Below are positions 35,227 through 43,530 of a stretch of DNA of 53,698 nt, one piece after another. The stretch's first letter is position 1. Each line of letters starts with the position of its first letter. A model generated the notes under the pieces. The model was not told where the DNA came from, made no database searches, and was given only the letters and a program-made list of their open reading frames with translations. The DNA comes from an uncultured Desulfofustis sp. (GTDB taxonomy: Bacteria > Desulfobacterota > Desulfobulbia > Desulfobulbales > Desulfocapsaceae), in NCBI GenBank assembly GCA_905479735.1, contig CAJQNS010000048.1:1-53698 (forward strand), written 5' to 3'. The position numbers were made by a program, and so were the translations under genes.

Positions 35227-36216
35227 CTATTTCTTCATGTCACCGTCAAAAGCGATATCAGAAGGGGCGAAATTAATTGATTTTACGAAATCAACGGATT
35301 CGGCAGCTCCGAATTCCCGGTCCATACCGTTGTCTTCCCATTCGACCGATAACGGGCCACCGTAACCGATGCTGTTGAGGTGGCGAATTATCTCTTCAAA
35401 ATTCACATCGCCGTGACCGAGTGACCTGAAATTCCATCCTCTTCGCAGATCACCGAAAGGCAGGTGGGAGCCGATGATGCCGGTTCTGCCGTCCAGGGTT
35501 ACAGCCGCATCCTTCATGTGAACGTGATAAATCCGATCCGGAAAGTCGCTGATGAAGACATGCGCCTCCATACCCTGCCAGACCAGATGGCTCGGATCGA
35601 AGTTCAGTCCAAGCGTCGGTCGCCGGTCAAAAACCTCAAACAATTTGCAGGTTGTGTAATAATCGTAGGCAATTTCTGTCGGGTGGACTTCCAGGGCGAA
35701 CTTGATACCTGCCGCATCGAATTCGTCGAAAATAGGGGTCCAGAGATCGACAATTTTCTGATACCCCGCCTCTATCATCTCATCTGTGGTTGGTGGAAAA
35801 CTATAGAGGTATTTCCAGATAGGCGAGCCGAGAAAGCCGGTAACCACATAGCAGCCCATGTTTTTTGCGGCTTTTGCCGTGTTAATCATTTCCTGAGTTG
35901 CCCATTTACGGACCTCTTCGGGGTTGCCTTTCACTTTGTCTGGAGCAAATGAGTCCAGCCGCTCATCCCAGTCGTCCCCTACGCATTGACCGGCCAGATG
36001 AGCTCCCAGGGCATGGCATTGAAGGTCGTATTTTTTCAGGATCTCAAGTTTGTCGCTGACGTAATCCATATCCGAGGCGCCTTTCTCGGGCACCATATGA
36101 TCTCCCCAGCAGGCAATTTCCAAGCCGTCATACCCCCACTCTGACGCTTTTTTGCAGATCTCTTCGAAACTCAGATCAGCCCATTGGCCGGTGAATAATG
36201 TTACTGGTCTTGACAT
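35227..36216 (-). CDS. Sugar phosphate isomerase/epimerase-like TIM-barrel protein
   Basis: The product has 329 residues and the xylose isomerase-like TIM barrel of the AP-endonuclease 2 family. Seen are WGYDGLEIACWGDHM near the N-terminus, LQCHALGAHLAGQCVGDDW, KFALEVHPTEIAYDYY with a metal-ligand Glu, LGLNFDPSHLVWQGM, YHVHMKDAAV with the His ligand, and LSVEWEDNGMDREFG with the last Glu. Such enzymes isomerise or epimerise keto sugars and inositol derivatives. I chose the ATG at 36216 because GGAGG lies just before it; a TTG upstream would put that site inside the gene. It sits between the Gfo/Idh/MocA gene and the transporter genes, which suggests it acts on the imported compound. Confidence 0.88.
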   Translation of the reverse strand: MSRPVTLFTGQWADLSFEEICKKASEWGYDGLEIACWGDHMVPEKGASDMDYVSDKLEILKKYDLQCHALGAHLAGQCVGDDWDERLDSFAPDKVKGNPEEVRKWATQEMINTAKAAKNMGCYVVTGFLGSPIWKYLYSFPPTTDEMIEAGYQKIVDLWTPIFDEFDAAGIKFALEVHPTEIAYDYYTTCKLFEVFDRRPTLGLNFDPSHLVWQGMEAHVFISDFPDRIYHVHMKDAAVTLDGRTGIIGSHLPFGDLRRGWNFRSLGHGDVNFEEIIRHLNSIGYGGPLSVEWEDNGMDREFGAAESVDFVKSINFAPSDIAFDGDMKK

Positions 36217-36249
36217 GGTATCCTCCAAATAGTTTGTCTGATTTTAATT

Positions 36250-37425
36250 TCAGTCGAGATCAACCCAGGCCGAGTTGTTCTTTGAGCTTTCCACGCATTT
36301 TTCAATGAATCTGACACCGTTTTCACCCTGCTCAGCTTTGGGGAAATCCTGATCTTCGGGCAGTGTGGTTTGGCCCTGTTTTTGTTTCATCAGAAAGGTG
36401 ATGAACGGTTTGTAGATGTTGGCGAAAGCCTCAAAGTAGCCTTCGGGGTGTCCCGATGGAACGCGGGAGAAACATTCTGCTCCCGGGTAAAGTCCGTCCC
36501 GGCCGCGTGAGATGATCTGGCTGGGCTGATCAAGATAGGATATTTTCATGTAGTTGGGATTCTCCTGGGCCCACTCGATGGAGGCTTTGGAGCCAAATAT
36601 TCTGACTTTCAATCCATTGTCGTTGCCTACGGCAATCTGGGAGCACCAGTAGAGCCCTTTGGCGCCACTGTCATACTCAACCATTATCGAGGCGTTATCA
36701 TCAAGAACCCTGCCGTCAACCATGGTATCGAGCCGCGCCGAGAGGCGCTTGATCCTGAGTCCGGTCATAAAAGCAACCAAGCTCTCTATGTGGCTGCCTA
36801 TGTCGCCAACGCAGTTTGAGGCCCCTGACTGGGTAGGATCGGAACGCCATCCCGCCTGTTTCTGATCAGTATTCTCCAGCAGTGTACTGAGCCAGTCCTG
36901 GGCGTACTCGGCATTGACGAATCTGATCTCGCCAAGATCGCCGTTTCTGACCATCTCCCGGGCATGTTTGGCCACCGGGTAGCCAGTGTAGGTATAGGTT
37001 ACACAGAAGGCTAGTCCTCTGGCCTCAGCGAGTTCTTTGAGTTCACGGGCCTGGGCAGAGGTGACGGTGAGGGGTTTGTCACAGACGACATTGATCCCGT
37101 TTTCAAGAAAGACTTTGGCAACGGGGTAGTGGGTATTGTTGGGGGTTACGATCACGACAAAATCGATAGGCTCGTCCTGCTTTCCTTCTGCCACTGCCAT
37201 TTCTTCGAAAGTCTTATAAAGACGAGCAGGATCGAGGCCGAGTCCCAGTCCTGTTCTGAGTGTATTTTCCGGGTCGGATGAGAAGCAACCGCAGACTAGA
37301 TCAGCCATGCCGTCCATATTGATCGCTTTCCGATGAACATCACCGATAAAGGCTCCTTCCCCTCCACCTACCATTCCATATTTCAGGGTGGTGCTTGCCG
37401 TTTCAGTCTGGCTGCTTTCAATCAT
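36250..37425 (-). CDS. Gfo/Idh/MocA family oxidoreductase
   Basis: The 391-residue dehydrogenase has the N-terminal Rossmann motif YGMVGGGEGAFIGDVHRKAIN near residue 17, VVIVTPNNTHYPVAKVFLENGINVVCDKPLTV with the catalytic-region Lys (DKP), and a C-terminal substrate domain with VGDIGSHIESLVAF. This family oxidises or reduces sugars and inositols with NAD(P). It is the first gene of the five-gene operon, with an AGAGG site before the ATG. With the isomerase and the transporter it forms a plausible import and catabolism unit for an inositol-like or uncommon sugar substrate; the exact compound is not indicated. Confidence 0.9.
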   Translation of the reverse strand: MIESSQTETASTTLKYGMVGGGEGAFIGDVHRKAINMDGMADLVCGCFSSDPENTLRTGLGLGLDPARLYKTFEEMAVAEGKQDEPIDFVVIVTPNNTHYPVAKVFLENGINVVCDKPLTVTSAQARELKELAEARGLAFCVTYTYTGYPVAKHAREMVRNGDLGEIRFVNAEYAQDWLSTLLENTDQKQAGWRSDPTQSGASNCVGDIGSHIESLVAFMTGLRIKRLSARLDTMVDGRVLDDNASIMVEYDSGAKGLYWCSQIAVGNDNGLKVRIFGSKASIEWAQENPNYMKISYLDQPSQIISRGRDGLYPGAECFSRVPSGHPEGYFEAFANIYKPFITFLMKQKQGQTTLPEDQDFPKAEQGENGVRFIEKCVESSKNNSAWVDLD

Positions 37426-37472
37426 GACATCCTCTCTGTGAAGTTATTGTGGACAGGGACAATATTGGAACA

Positions 37473-37489
37473 CTGGTCACTCGGACCAG
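37473..37489. promoter_or_regulatory. Inverted repeat CTGGTC-N5-GACCAG upstream of the carbohydrate operon
   Basis: Two perfect six-base arms lie five bases apart, about 50 bases upstream of the first gene of the minus-strand operon. The position and symmetry suggest an operator for a dimeric regulator. The arms resemble the TGGT/ACCA half-sites of GntR-type regulators but with a wider spacing. No regulator gene is adjacent. Confidence 0.4.
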
Positions 37490-37694
37490 ATATGGCAATC
37501 TGAAAAAAACAGAGATTGTAACAATAGGAACTGAACAGATTGAACAGCCCTTCCAATAAAGATGTCCTCTCATCACACAGCTGATTACCAGGCCTCGTAT
37601 TGCCATATTTAACCATTGGTGTCAAGAACCTGCACAGAAAACGAAAAGTGTAATAAGTGTTGGAAGTAATTTTATTTTATAGATATTAAACTGG

Positions 37695-38012
37695 TCATGG
37701 GCCCGGTCCGGGAAGCCAAAGGCAGAGATCGAAATTCACCCTGTTATCACCATCGAAAACGATGCCCTCGGCTTCCAGCATCTGCTTTTGTTTGACGTGA
37801 GAGCCGGAATTCCGCGGTGATATCTCCCTTTTCTGATTCACGACGCGGTGCCAGGGAAGGCGATATTTTTCCGAGCTGGAATGGAGAATCCTGGCGACCT
37901 GTCGGGCGCCGCAATGATTGCCGGCCGCGGTGGCAACGATAAGGTAAGTGGTCACCTTGCCCGGCGGTATACTGCTGATGATCTCGATAGTTCGTCTGGT
38001 AAAGGGGTCCAT
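37695..38012 (-). CDS. Alkyltransferase-like (ATL) protein of the MGMT family
   Basis: The 105-residue product contains the C-terminal DNA-binding domain of O6-alkylguanine transferases (RRTIEIISSIPPGKVTTYLIVATAAGNHCGARQVARILHSS). The active-site PCHRV motif reads PWHRVV, with Trp replacing Cys, which marks it as a non-catalytic ATL protein that flags alkylated guanine for nucleotide excision repair. I chose the ATG at 38012 because AAAGGA sits eight bases before it and the homology begins there. The frame is open upstream to 38207, but the extra 65 residues show no family match. It is divergent from the unknown gene at 38222. Confidence 0.85.
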   Translation of the reverse strand: MDPFTRRTIEIISSIPPGKVTTYLIVATAAGNHCGARQVARILHSSSEKYRLPWHRVVNQKREISPRNSGSHVKQKQMLEAEGIVFDGDNRVNFDLCLWLPGPGP

Positions 38013-38221
38013 GATGCATATCCTTTTATACATGAAGACAAAAGTCCGAGCCATTCCACCGGGCTGTGTTGCCCGCTGCCCTGGTTTCTCCCAGTGCTGC
38101 CGGACTGTTCGGCCGGATCCTCCCTCGTGATTGACCTTGCTGGACGATTTGAAATTTTGTCGCTGGTTATTGCTAAGACTATCTGATCTGTTCGAATTCA
38201 AAAACAATAATTACCACACCG

Positions 38222-39337
38222 ATGAATCTACCGATAGAGACCATAGTGCCGGACGGGCAGTTGATAAAACAGGTTCAGTATAATTGCGATGTCTCTGATG
38301 CCAGGGACCATGGCATCTACTCCATGTGTTCGTTGGTACTGAAACTGCGCAATCTCTATAAATGGGAGACCGGGGGCCAGCCATGGACTGAACCGGAATC
38401 GTCAGTACTGCTCGACTGGATAGAGGCCAGGGAACAGTATTGGGAGGATATCTCGGAGCGTCAGTTCAGACCGATAACTGTCGATGGCCGCTCATGCGCA
38501 CCCGATGACGTCGATAGTGTCAACGGGAAAACCAATTCACGACCCTTGTTCTATGGTGCCGGCCACGGCCGATCGATGAAGGCGATATTCTTCCTGGCAG
38601 AAGTGAGAGAGCGTCTCACGGTCGAAAACTGTCCGGTAGTGCTGTTGGGCAGAGAACATGCCCGGGAAATGGCAAGCCCCTTTGCCATGGTTCAGGAGGG
38701 TCAGGTCATCATCCGCACCGATCCACTGCGTTTTTTTCTCTATGATCACCTGCAGGAACTGCGCTCTTCCTACCGCAGTTCCTTTCGTTTTTTTCTCAAC
38801 AGCTACGGCCTTTTCAATGATGGCGGGCTGGATCAGCAGCGCCTGGCGGATGTTCTCGATGAGATGGCTACCAGAGAACTCGATCTGTTCATCTATCATG
38901 AACTCGGCGAACTTCTTGAAACTTCACTGAAAAGTGAAACTCTGCAGCAGATGATCGGTCGTTTCCCGGGCTCAATAATAGAATTTGTCTGCAGGGCGGT
39001 CAGAGATGTGCTGGCCGATACCCACCCCCAAGGGGTTCTCTCTCATATACTGCAAGAGAAAAAGCCATCGACCCTCGCTCTCTATGTCTCCTTCGTCGAC
39101 GGTCTCAGGCAGGAATTGTTTCCGGAACTGGGGTCGGCCTGGAAAGAACTTCTCGAGCGCAAAAACTGGAATGAGCTGGAGCAGGCCCGACTCGACTGCC
39201 GGGAGCGAACTCAAAGGCTGGCCCGAAAGATCGACGATATCGCCAGGAAGGCAGAAGGGCAGAAGGACAAAGAGGTACAGAAACTATTTAATGATGTGGT
39301 GTTGGTGCCGCTGGGGCTTGAGATCCCCGAACTCTAG
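38222..39337 (+). CDS. Conserved-looking protein of unknown function
   Basis: The 371-residue soluble protein has no signal peptide or membrane segment. An N-terminal region (VSDARDHGIYSMCSLVLKLRNLYKWETG) precedes LFYGAGHGRSMKAIFFLAEV, and a long helical second half ends with a charged segment (LDCRERTQRLARKIDDIARKAEGQKDKEVQKLF). Possible conserved features are the HELGELLET motif near residue 227 and the REHAREM segment near residue 143. I do not recognise the family with certainty; it may be the uncharacterised group annotated as Sfum_1244 in related genomes. The start has a weak ribosome binding site. It stands alone, divergent from the ATL gene. Confidence 0.6.
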   Translation: MNLPIETIVPDGQLIKQVQYNCDVSDARDHGIYSMCSLVLKLRNLYKWETGGQPWTEPESSVLLDWIEAREQYWEDISERQFRPITVDGRSCAPDDVDSVNGKTNSRPLFYGAGHGRSMKAIFFLAEVRERLTVENCPVVLLGREHAREMASPFAMVQEGQVIIRTDPLRFFLYDHLQELRSSYRSSFRFFLNSYGLFNDGGLDQQRLADVLDEMATRELDLFIYHELGELLETSLKSETLQQMIGRFPGSIIEFVCRAVRDVLADTHPQGVLSHILQEKKPSTLALYVSFVDGLRQELFPELGSAWKELLERKNWNELEQARLDCRERTQRLARKIDDIARKAEGQKDKEVQKLFNDVVLVPLGLEIPEL

Positions 39338-39343
39338 CTTTCA

Positions 39344-39473
39344 CCCTAAAACGGCGATTTTTCCTTGACTCTTCGTTGCACGAGAAATTTTATCCTGGGA
39401 ATATTAGATATATGCCTCCGGTAAAATTTCACGCCCGCCTCGATCTTGAAACAAAATGACTTGTTTCGGATGG
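39344..39473. repeat. Dispersed intergenic repeat, full copy E
   Basis: The internal segment AATTTTATCCTGGGAATA and the core TCGATCTTGAAACAAAAT align with copies B and C. The right end CTTGTTTCGGATGG matches copy B's end, and the left end CCCTAAAACGGCGATTTT is loosely its inverted complement. It lies in the convergent gap between the unknown gene at 38222 and the second Gfo/Idh/MocA gene. Confidence 0.65.
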
Positions 39474-39566
39474 AAACTAGTTCTACCTGAATGTGGTCTT
39501 GCTGCTTACATTGAGGTGTTCAAAATTTTAATCTCGAAATATTTCAGTACATGTTTGCGGGGAAGC

Positions 39567-40565
39567 TTAAATAGTCACCCAGCGCTTCTCCCGGCCAGCG
39601 GCGAATACCGCATTGATCGCCTTTGAGTTGGCGAGCCCGTCCTCCAGAGTTGATTTGATTTCTGCTCCCTCTAGCACGGCCCGGGCAAAATCGTCGCCCT
39701 GCAAGGTATATTGATCCATGACCGGAAAAGTCTGGGAGGTGACTTCTGCCTCCACCAGGGTTCCGCTGTCAAAGCGGAGGATGCAGGGACGGTCGTTGGG
39801 GGCGTTGAAGGGAATTACCACTTCCAGGTGTCCTCTGGTACCAAACAGATGCACCCGCTGATAAGGCACCAACTGGGTGGAGACGCCGAAGATGGCCTGG
39901 CCGCTTTCGAATTCAAGAATGACGCTGTCCAGCCGGTCGGTTTTCATAACCGGGTCGAATTCGAGTGCTGCCGCAGTCCGCAGAGGTTCACTTTCGAACA
40001 GATAGCGTGACACGACAACCGGGTAGCAGCCGATATCCCACATGGCACCGCCGCCGACATCGACAATATTGCGTATATTTTCCGGGTCCTGGTTGTCGTA
40101 GGAGAAAAAGGCCTGAATCATTCTTAAATCACCGATCTCTCCACGGCGCACCCGTTCCCTGGCATCGATCCATTGGGGGCACGATTTGACCATGAACGCT
40201 TCAGCGGCTATGACGCCGCATTCGTCGCGTGTGTGGATGAGATCTTCTATCTCGTCCACCGTGAGGCCCAGCGGTTTTTCGCAGAGAACATGTTTGCCCG
40301 CCTGCATGGCCTTTTTACTCCATGGGCAATGCAGATGATTGGGAAGCGGGTTGTAAACCGCGTCGATCTCGGGGTCGGCCAGCAGCTCCTCATATGAGCC
40401 ATAATGTTTCTCGATGCCGAGCTCTGCCGCTGCAGTCCGTGCCTTTTCAGCAGAACGGGAACTGATCGCGGCAACCTCGGTGAGCAGACCTTGCTGCATG
40501 GCCGGAATGACTTTCTGGACGCCAATTGCGGCGGTGCTGAGCACGCCGATTCGTAGTTTGCTCAT
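39567..40565 (-). CDS. Gfo/Idh/MocA family oxidoreductase (second, separate copy)
   Basis: The 332-residue enzyme starts MSKLRIGVLSTAAIGVQKVIPAMQQ with an atypical dinucleotide-binding loop (STAAIG in place of GxGxxG). It continues IDAVYNPLPNHLHCPWSKKAMQAGKHVLCEKPLGL with the catalytic-region Lys (EKP), and has GGGAMWDIGCYPVVVSRYLF in the substrate domain. The pattern is closest to the NADP-dependent xylose dehydrogenase or anhydrofructose reductase branch, but the substrate is uncertain. AGGAT precedes the start. It is transcribed alone and is not linked to the operon at 31.7-37.4 kb. Confidence 0.87.
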   Translation of the reverse strand: MSKLRIGVLSTAAIGVQKVIPAMQQGLLTEVAAISSRSAEKARTAAAELGIEKHYGSYEELLADPEIDAVYNPLPNHLHCPWSKKAMQAGKHVLCEKPLGLTVDEIEDLIHTRDECGVIAAEAFMVKSCPQWIDARERVRRGEIGDLRMIQAFFSYDNQDPENIRNIVDVGGGAMWDIGCYPVVVSRYLFESEPLRTAAALEFDPVMKTDRLDSVILEFESGQAIFGVSTQLVPYQRVHLFGTRGHLEVVIPFNAPNDRPCILRFDSGTLVEAEVTSQTFPVMDQYTLQGDDFARAVLEGAEIKSTLEDGLANSKAINAVFAAGREKRWVTI

Positions 40566-40843
40566 GATGATCCTCGGTTGATTGGGATTATTCAGATTGG
40601 TATGTGTAGTTCACTACACGATAGAACAGTCAAGTCTACCAGGCAATGTCTCGGAGCAGAATAGTTATCTAGCTGGCAGCCGGGGGCGGGGCGGATTGTT
40701 CTGAGTCGAGGGCCATACGGACAGGCTCACCTTGGTCACCTCGACAGAGCCAGACTTGTCTGCGGGACCGGCCCTGGTGAAGTTCTTCAGGCAGCGACGG
40801 AAGTGGTCTTTGGGCTGAAGGTAATGAAGGATTTCCGGGTTTT
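40566..40843. other. Intergenic region between the merR and Gfo/Idh/MocA genes, no clear gene
   Basis: This 278-base gap is GC-rich in its 40690-40840 part. A short reading frame there overlaps the end of merR and has a biased proline-serine-rich composition with no start signal. It could be a decayed fragment. No hairpin with a T-run was found. Confidence 0.4.
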
Positions 40844-41245
40844 TTAGGAGGGGCCCTCGCTGAGCAGTTCCATGATGCGCAACCGGTATTCGACAATGTC
40901 CTGGCGCAGGGAGGAAAGGCTGACCATTTTCTCATCCAGCCGGGAGATATGATGGTCGAGAATCTCGATCAGTTTGGGGGTGATTGTTGAAAAATCCTGG
41001 TCGTTTATGTCGAAGATATCTGAAAGCTGTTGAATCTCTTTGAGACTGATGCCCAGAGACTTCACCTTGAGAATAAACTTGAGCCTCAATACATCGTCCT
41101 TGCTATAACTTCTGGTCGTGCCGCCCCGGCGGTTGATGGTCCCCATCAAACCGATCTCTTCGTAATAGCGGATGGTTCTGGTGGTGATATCGAGCTGCTT
41201 GGCGAGGGCCCCTATCTGGGTGACTTCTTCAGGCTCGTTGCTCAT
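40844..41245 (-). CDS. MerR family transcriptional regulator
   Basis: The 133-residue regulator has a MerR winged-helix domain (TQIGALAKQLDITTRTIRYYEEIGLMGTINRRGGTTRSYSKDDVLRLKFILKVKSLGISLKEI) and a C-terminal dimerisation coiled coil (LIEILDHHISRLDEKMVSLSSLRQDIVEYRLRIMELL). It lacks the metal-binding cysteines of MerR itself. I chose the ATG at 41245 because AGGGA lies before it; the frame runs upstream to 41362 but the homology starts here. It is divergent from the FadF/EMO-like gene. Related MerR regulators (LiuR type) control fatty-acid and branched-chain catabolism in Proteobacteria, and the sites described upstream of fadD fit this role. Confidence 0.88.
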   Translation of the reverse strand: MSNEPEEVTQIGALAKQLDITTRTIRYYEEIGLMGTINRRGGTTRSYSKDDVLRLKFILKVKSLGISLKEIQQLSDIFDINDQDFSTITPKLIEILDHHISRLDEKMVSLSSLRQDIVEYRLRIMELLSEGPS

Positions 41246-41321
41246 GGTGTATCCCTGGTTTGTGAAACATCGAGGAGGCTGCCGACGAACTAACGAAGGC
41301 GGCGTTCGAGCATCGATTGTC

Positions 41322-41340
41322 TTACCTTTACGTAATCTAC
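41322..41340 (-). promoter_or_regulatory. Candidate MerR operator upstream of merR
   Basis: On the minus strand this reads TAGATTACGTAAAGGTAAG, sharing ACGTAAAGG with the fadD promoter and ACGTAAAGA with the palindrome at 19056. It lies about 80 bases upstream of the merR start, so the regulator may control itself. Confidence 0.45.
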
Positions 41341-41445
41341 AGGGCGATACTATCATGTCCATGTGCTTTCTGTCAAATAAATAAATATGTCGATATTTCA
41401 GTGCTTAATAGTGTAATACGTGGGTAATTTAACACATCTTTTGTC

Positions 41446-41474
41446 TTGACCTTAACGTTAATGCCGTTTATAAA
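41446..41474 (+). promoter_or_regulatory. Candidate promoter of the FadF/EMO-like operon with palindromic TTAACGTTAA
   Basis: TTGACC at 41446-41451 and TATAAA at 41469-41474 are 17 bases apart. The spacer begins with the perfect ten-base palindrome TTAACGTTAA. The layout is nearly the same as that of the fadD promoter, which points to shared control. The start codon is 55 bases further on. Confidence 0.55.
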
Positions 41475-41528
41475 GAGGCAGGACAGCTCTCTAACTCTCT
41501 TGAAGTTAACCCGGTATTGGAGGGAAGG

Positions 41529-43520
41529 ATGGAATTTACCCGCGAAATCTACTGGAATGTTGGCCACGGACCACTGACTCTGGTACCGATGTATCTCCTG
41601 GCCATTGGCGCGATGATCTTCGTGGCCAGATCATTTCTCACCCGCAGCAAGGTCTATAAGCAAGGCAAAGAACTCGACCGGCTTGACGATCCCGGTGCGC
41701 GGATCGGGACGATGCTCAAAAACGTCATTTTGCAGAAAAAGGTCATCCGGGGTGGGGGCGCCGGTTTGCTGCACGGCTTGTTTTTCTGGGCCTTCCTGGT
41801 CCTGGTCGTCGGCACGACTCTGGTGTTCATCCAGGCCGATTTTACCGATCCCCTGTTTGGGTTTGTATTTCTCAAGGGTGGTTTCTATAAGTTCTTTTCC
41901 CTGGCGCTTGACCTGGCTGGACTGGCTGCTCTGGTCATGCTCGGCGGGCTGTTCATAAGGAGATATTTCCTCAAGCCGGAAGGCCTGGAAACCAAGAGCG
42001 ACGATGCCATCATGCATGGACTGCTGTTTGTCATCCTGATTACCGGCTTCATCGTTGAAGGAGCACGAATGGCGGTAACCGAGATGGGCACACCACTGGC
42101 TCTATGGTCGCCGGTCGGCCTTGTTTTTGCCAAAGGGCTTGGTTCCATAGGCGAACCTGGACTTCTGAGCCTGCATAAACTTACCTGGTGGCTGCATCTC
42201 TTTCTGGTCATCGGTTTTCTCGCCTTGATACCGTTCACCAAGTTCCGCCATATACTCACCACTTCGGCCAATTACCTGTTCGCTGATCGCGGTCCTAAAG
42301 GAAAGCTGGTGAACCTCGATCTCGAAGACGAGGAAGCAGAAAAATTCGGTGCCACCGAGATTCAGGATTTGAGCTGGAAAGACATCTATGACGGCGATGC
42401 CTGTACGCTCTGCAAACGCTGCCAGGACCGCTGTCCTGCCTGGAGCACCGACAAGCCGCTATCGCCAATGAAGGTAATCAACCAGATCACCGAGACGGCT
42501 TTCAGTAATCCGGAGGAGCCGCTGATCGATACAATCGGTAAGGAGGCACTCTGGGCCTGCACGACCTGCAGGGCCTGTCAGGAGATTTGTCCGGCGGCCA
42601 TCGAACATGTACCCAAGATCATTGAACTCCGTCGTTCGATGGTACTGATGGAAGGTGAGTTCCCCGGAGAAGAAGTGATGACCGCCATGGAGCAGACCGA
42701 GGTCAATGGAAATCCTCTGGGCTCTGGTTATGCCTCGCGGGGTGACTGGGCTGAAGAATTGGGCGTTAAGACCATTTCTGAAGACCCCGAGGTCGATATC
42801 ATCTATTTTGTCGGCTGCTACGGGTCGTTCGACAAACGTAACATCAGGATTGCCAAGAGTTTTGTGAGGCTGTGCCAGGCTGCAGGGGTAAAAGTGGGGA
42901 TCCTCGGCAAGGACGAAAAATGTTGTGGCGAGCCGATGCGTAAAATGGGCAACGAGTATCTCTACCAGAGCCTGGCTATGGAGAATGTGGAAGTTCTCCA
43001 GTCCTGCGGCGTCAGCAAAGTGGTGACCACCTGTCCGCACTGCTACAACACCCTGGCCAAGGATTATCGTGATTTTGATTTTACCCTCGAGGTTGAATCT
43101 TATACCGTTTTTCTAGAGAACCTTGTCCGCAGCGGAAAACTCTCCCTGGCGCCGGCTGAATTCAGCTGCACCTATCACGACTCCTGCTATCTCGGGCGGC
43201 ACAACGACATCTATGAACCGCCCCGCGATCTGATAAAGGCAGCTGGCGGCACAATCATTGAGATGGATAAAAGTCGCGCTGAAGGATTCTGCTGCAGTGC
43301 CGGCGGCGGCCGCATTATGGCCGATGAGAACATCGGTGAACGGATCAGCGTCAAACGGGTAAAAATGGCCGCTGCCACCGGAGCACCGGAACTGCTGTCG
43401 AACTGCCCATTCTGCCTGACCATGTTTGAGGACGGGGTCAAAGGGGCGGATATTGAGGACCGGCTCAAGCCAAAAGATATCGCTGAACTGCTGGAAGAAC
43501 GGCTGACGACGCCAGCCTGA
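41529..43520 (+). CDS. FadF/EMO-like membrane iron-sulfur oxidoreductase (ETF:quinone oxidoreductase type)
   Basis: The 663-residue protein has about six hydrophobic N-terminal segments in a NarI-like layout with several His residues suited to heme b. It then has two [4Fe-4S] motifs (CTLCKRCQDRCPAWS and CTTCRACQEICPAAIEH), and two CCG-type cysteine motifs of the HdrD/DUF224 kind (KCCGEPMRK plus CPHCYNTL, and YHDSCYLGRH plus FCCSAGGGRIM). This matches FadF of Bacillus and the EMO proteins proposed in syntrophic and sulfate-reducing bacteria to pass electrons from ETF to membrane menaquinone. I chose the ATG at 41529 because GGAGG precedes it. The SCP2-like and thioesterase genes follow. ETF is not in the window. 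Confidence 0.85.
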   Translation: MEFTREIYWNVGHGPLTLVPMYLLAIGAMIFVARSFLTRSKVYKQGKELDRLDDPGARIGTMLKNVILQKKVIRGGGAGLLHGLFFWAFLVLVVGTTLVFIQADFTDPLFGFVFLKGGFYKFFSLALDLAGLAALVMLGGLFIRRYFLKPEGLETKSDDAIMHGLLFVILITGFIVEGARMAVTEMGTPLALWSPVGLVFAKGLGSIGEPGLLSLHKLTWWLHLFLVIGFLALIPFTKFRHILTTSANYLFADRGPKGKLVNLDLEDEEAEKFGATEIQDLSWKDIYDGDACTLCKRCQDRCPAWSTDKPLSPMKVINQITETAFSNPEEPLIDTIGKEALWACTTCRACQEICPAAIEHVPKIIELRRSMVLMEGEFPGEEVMTAMEQTEVNGNPLGSGYASRGDWAEELGVKTISEDPEVDIIYFVGCYGSFDKRNIRIAKSFVRLCQAAGVKVGILGKDEKCCGEPMRKMGNEYLYQSLAMENVEVLQSCGVSKVVTTCPHCYNTLAKDYRDFDFTLEVESYTVFLENLVRSGKLSLAPAEFSCTYHDSCYLGRHNDIYEPPRDLIKAAGGTIIEMDKSRAEGFCCSAGGGRIMADENIGERISVKRVKMAAATGAPELLSNCPFCLTMFEDGVKGADIEDRLKPKDIAELLEERLTTPA

Positions 43521-43530
43521 AGGATAGACA

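Noticed and set aside
40669-40935. Short minus-strand frame at the end of merR
   Set aside because: It overlaps the merR gene in another frame, has biased composition and no start signal; at most a decayed fragment.
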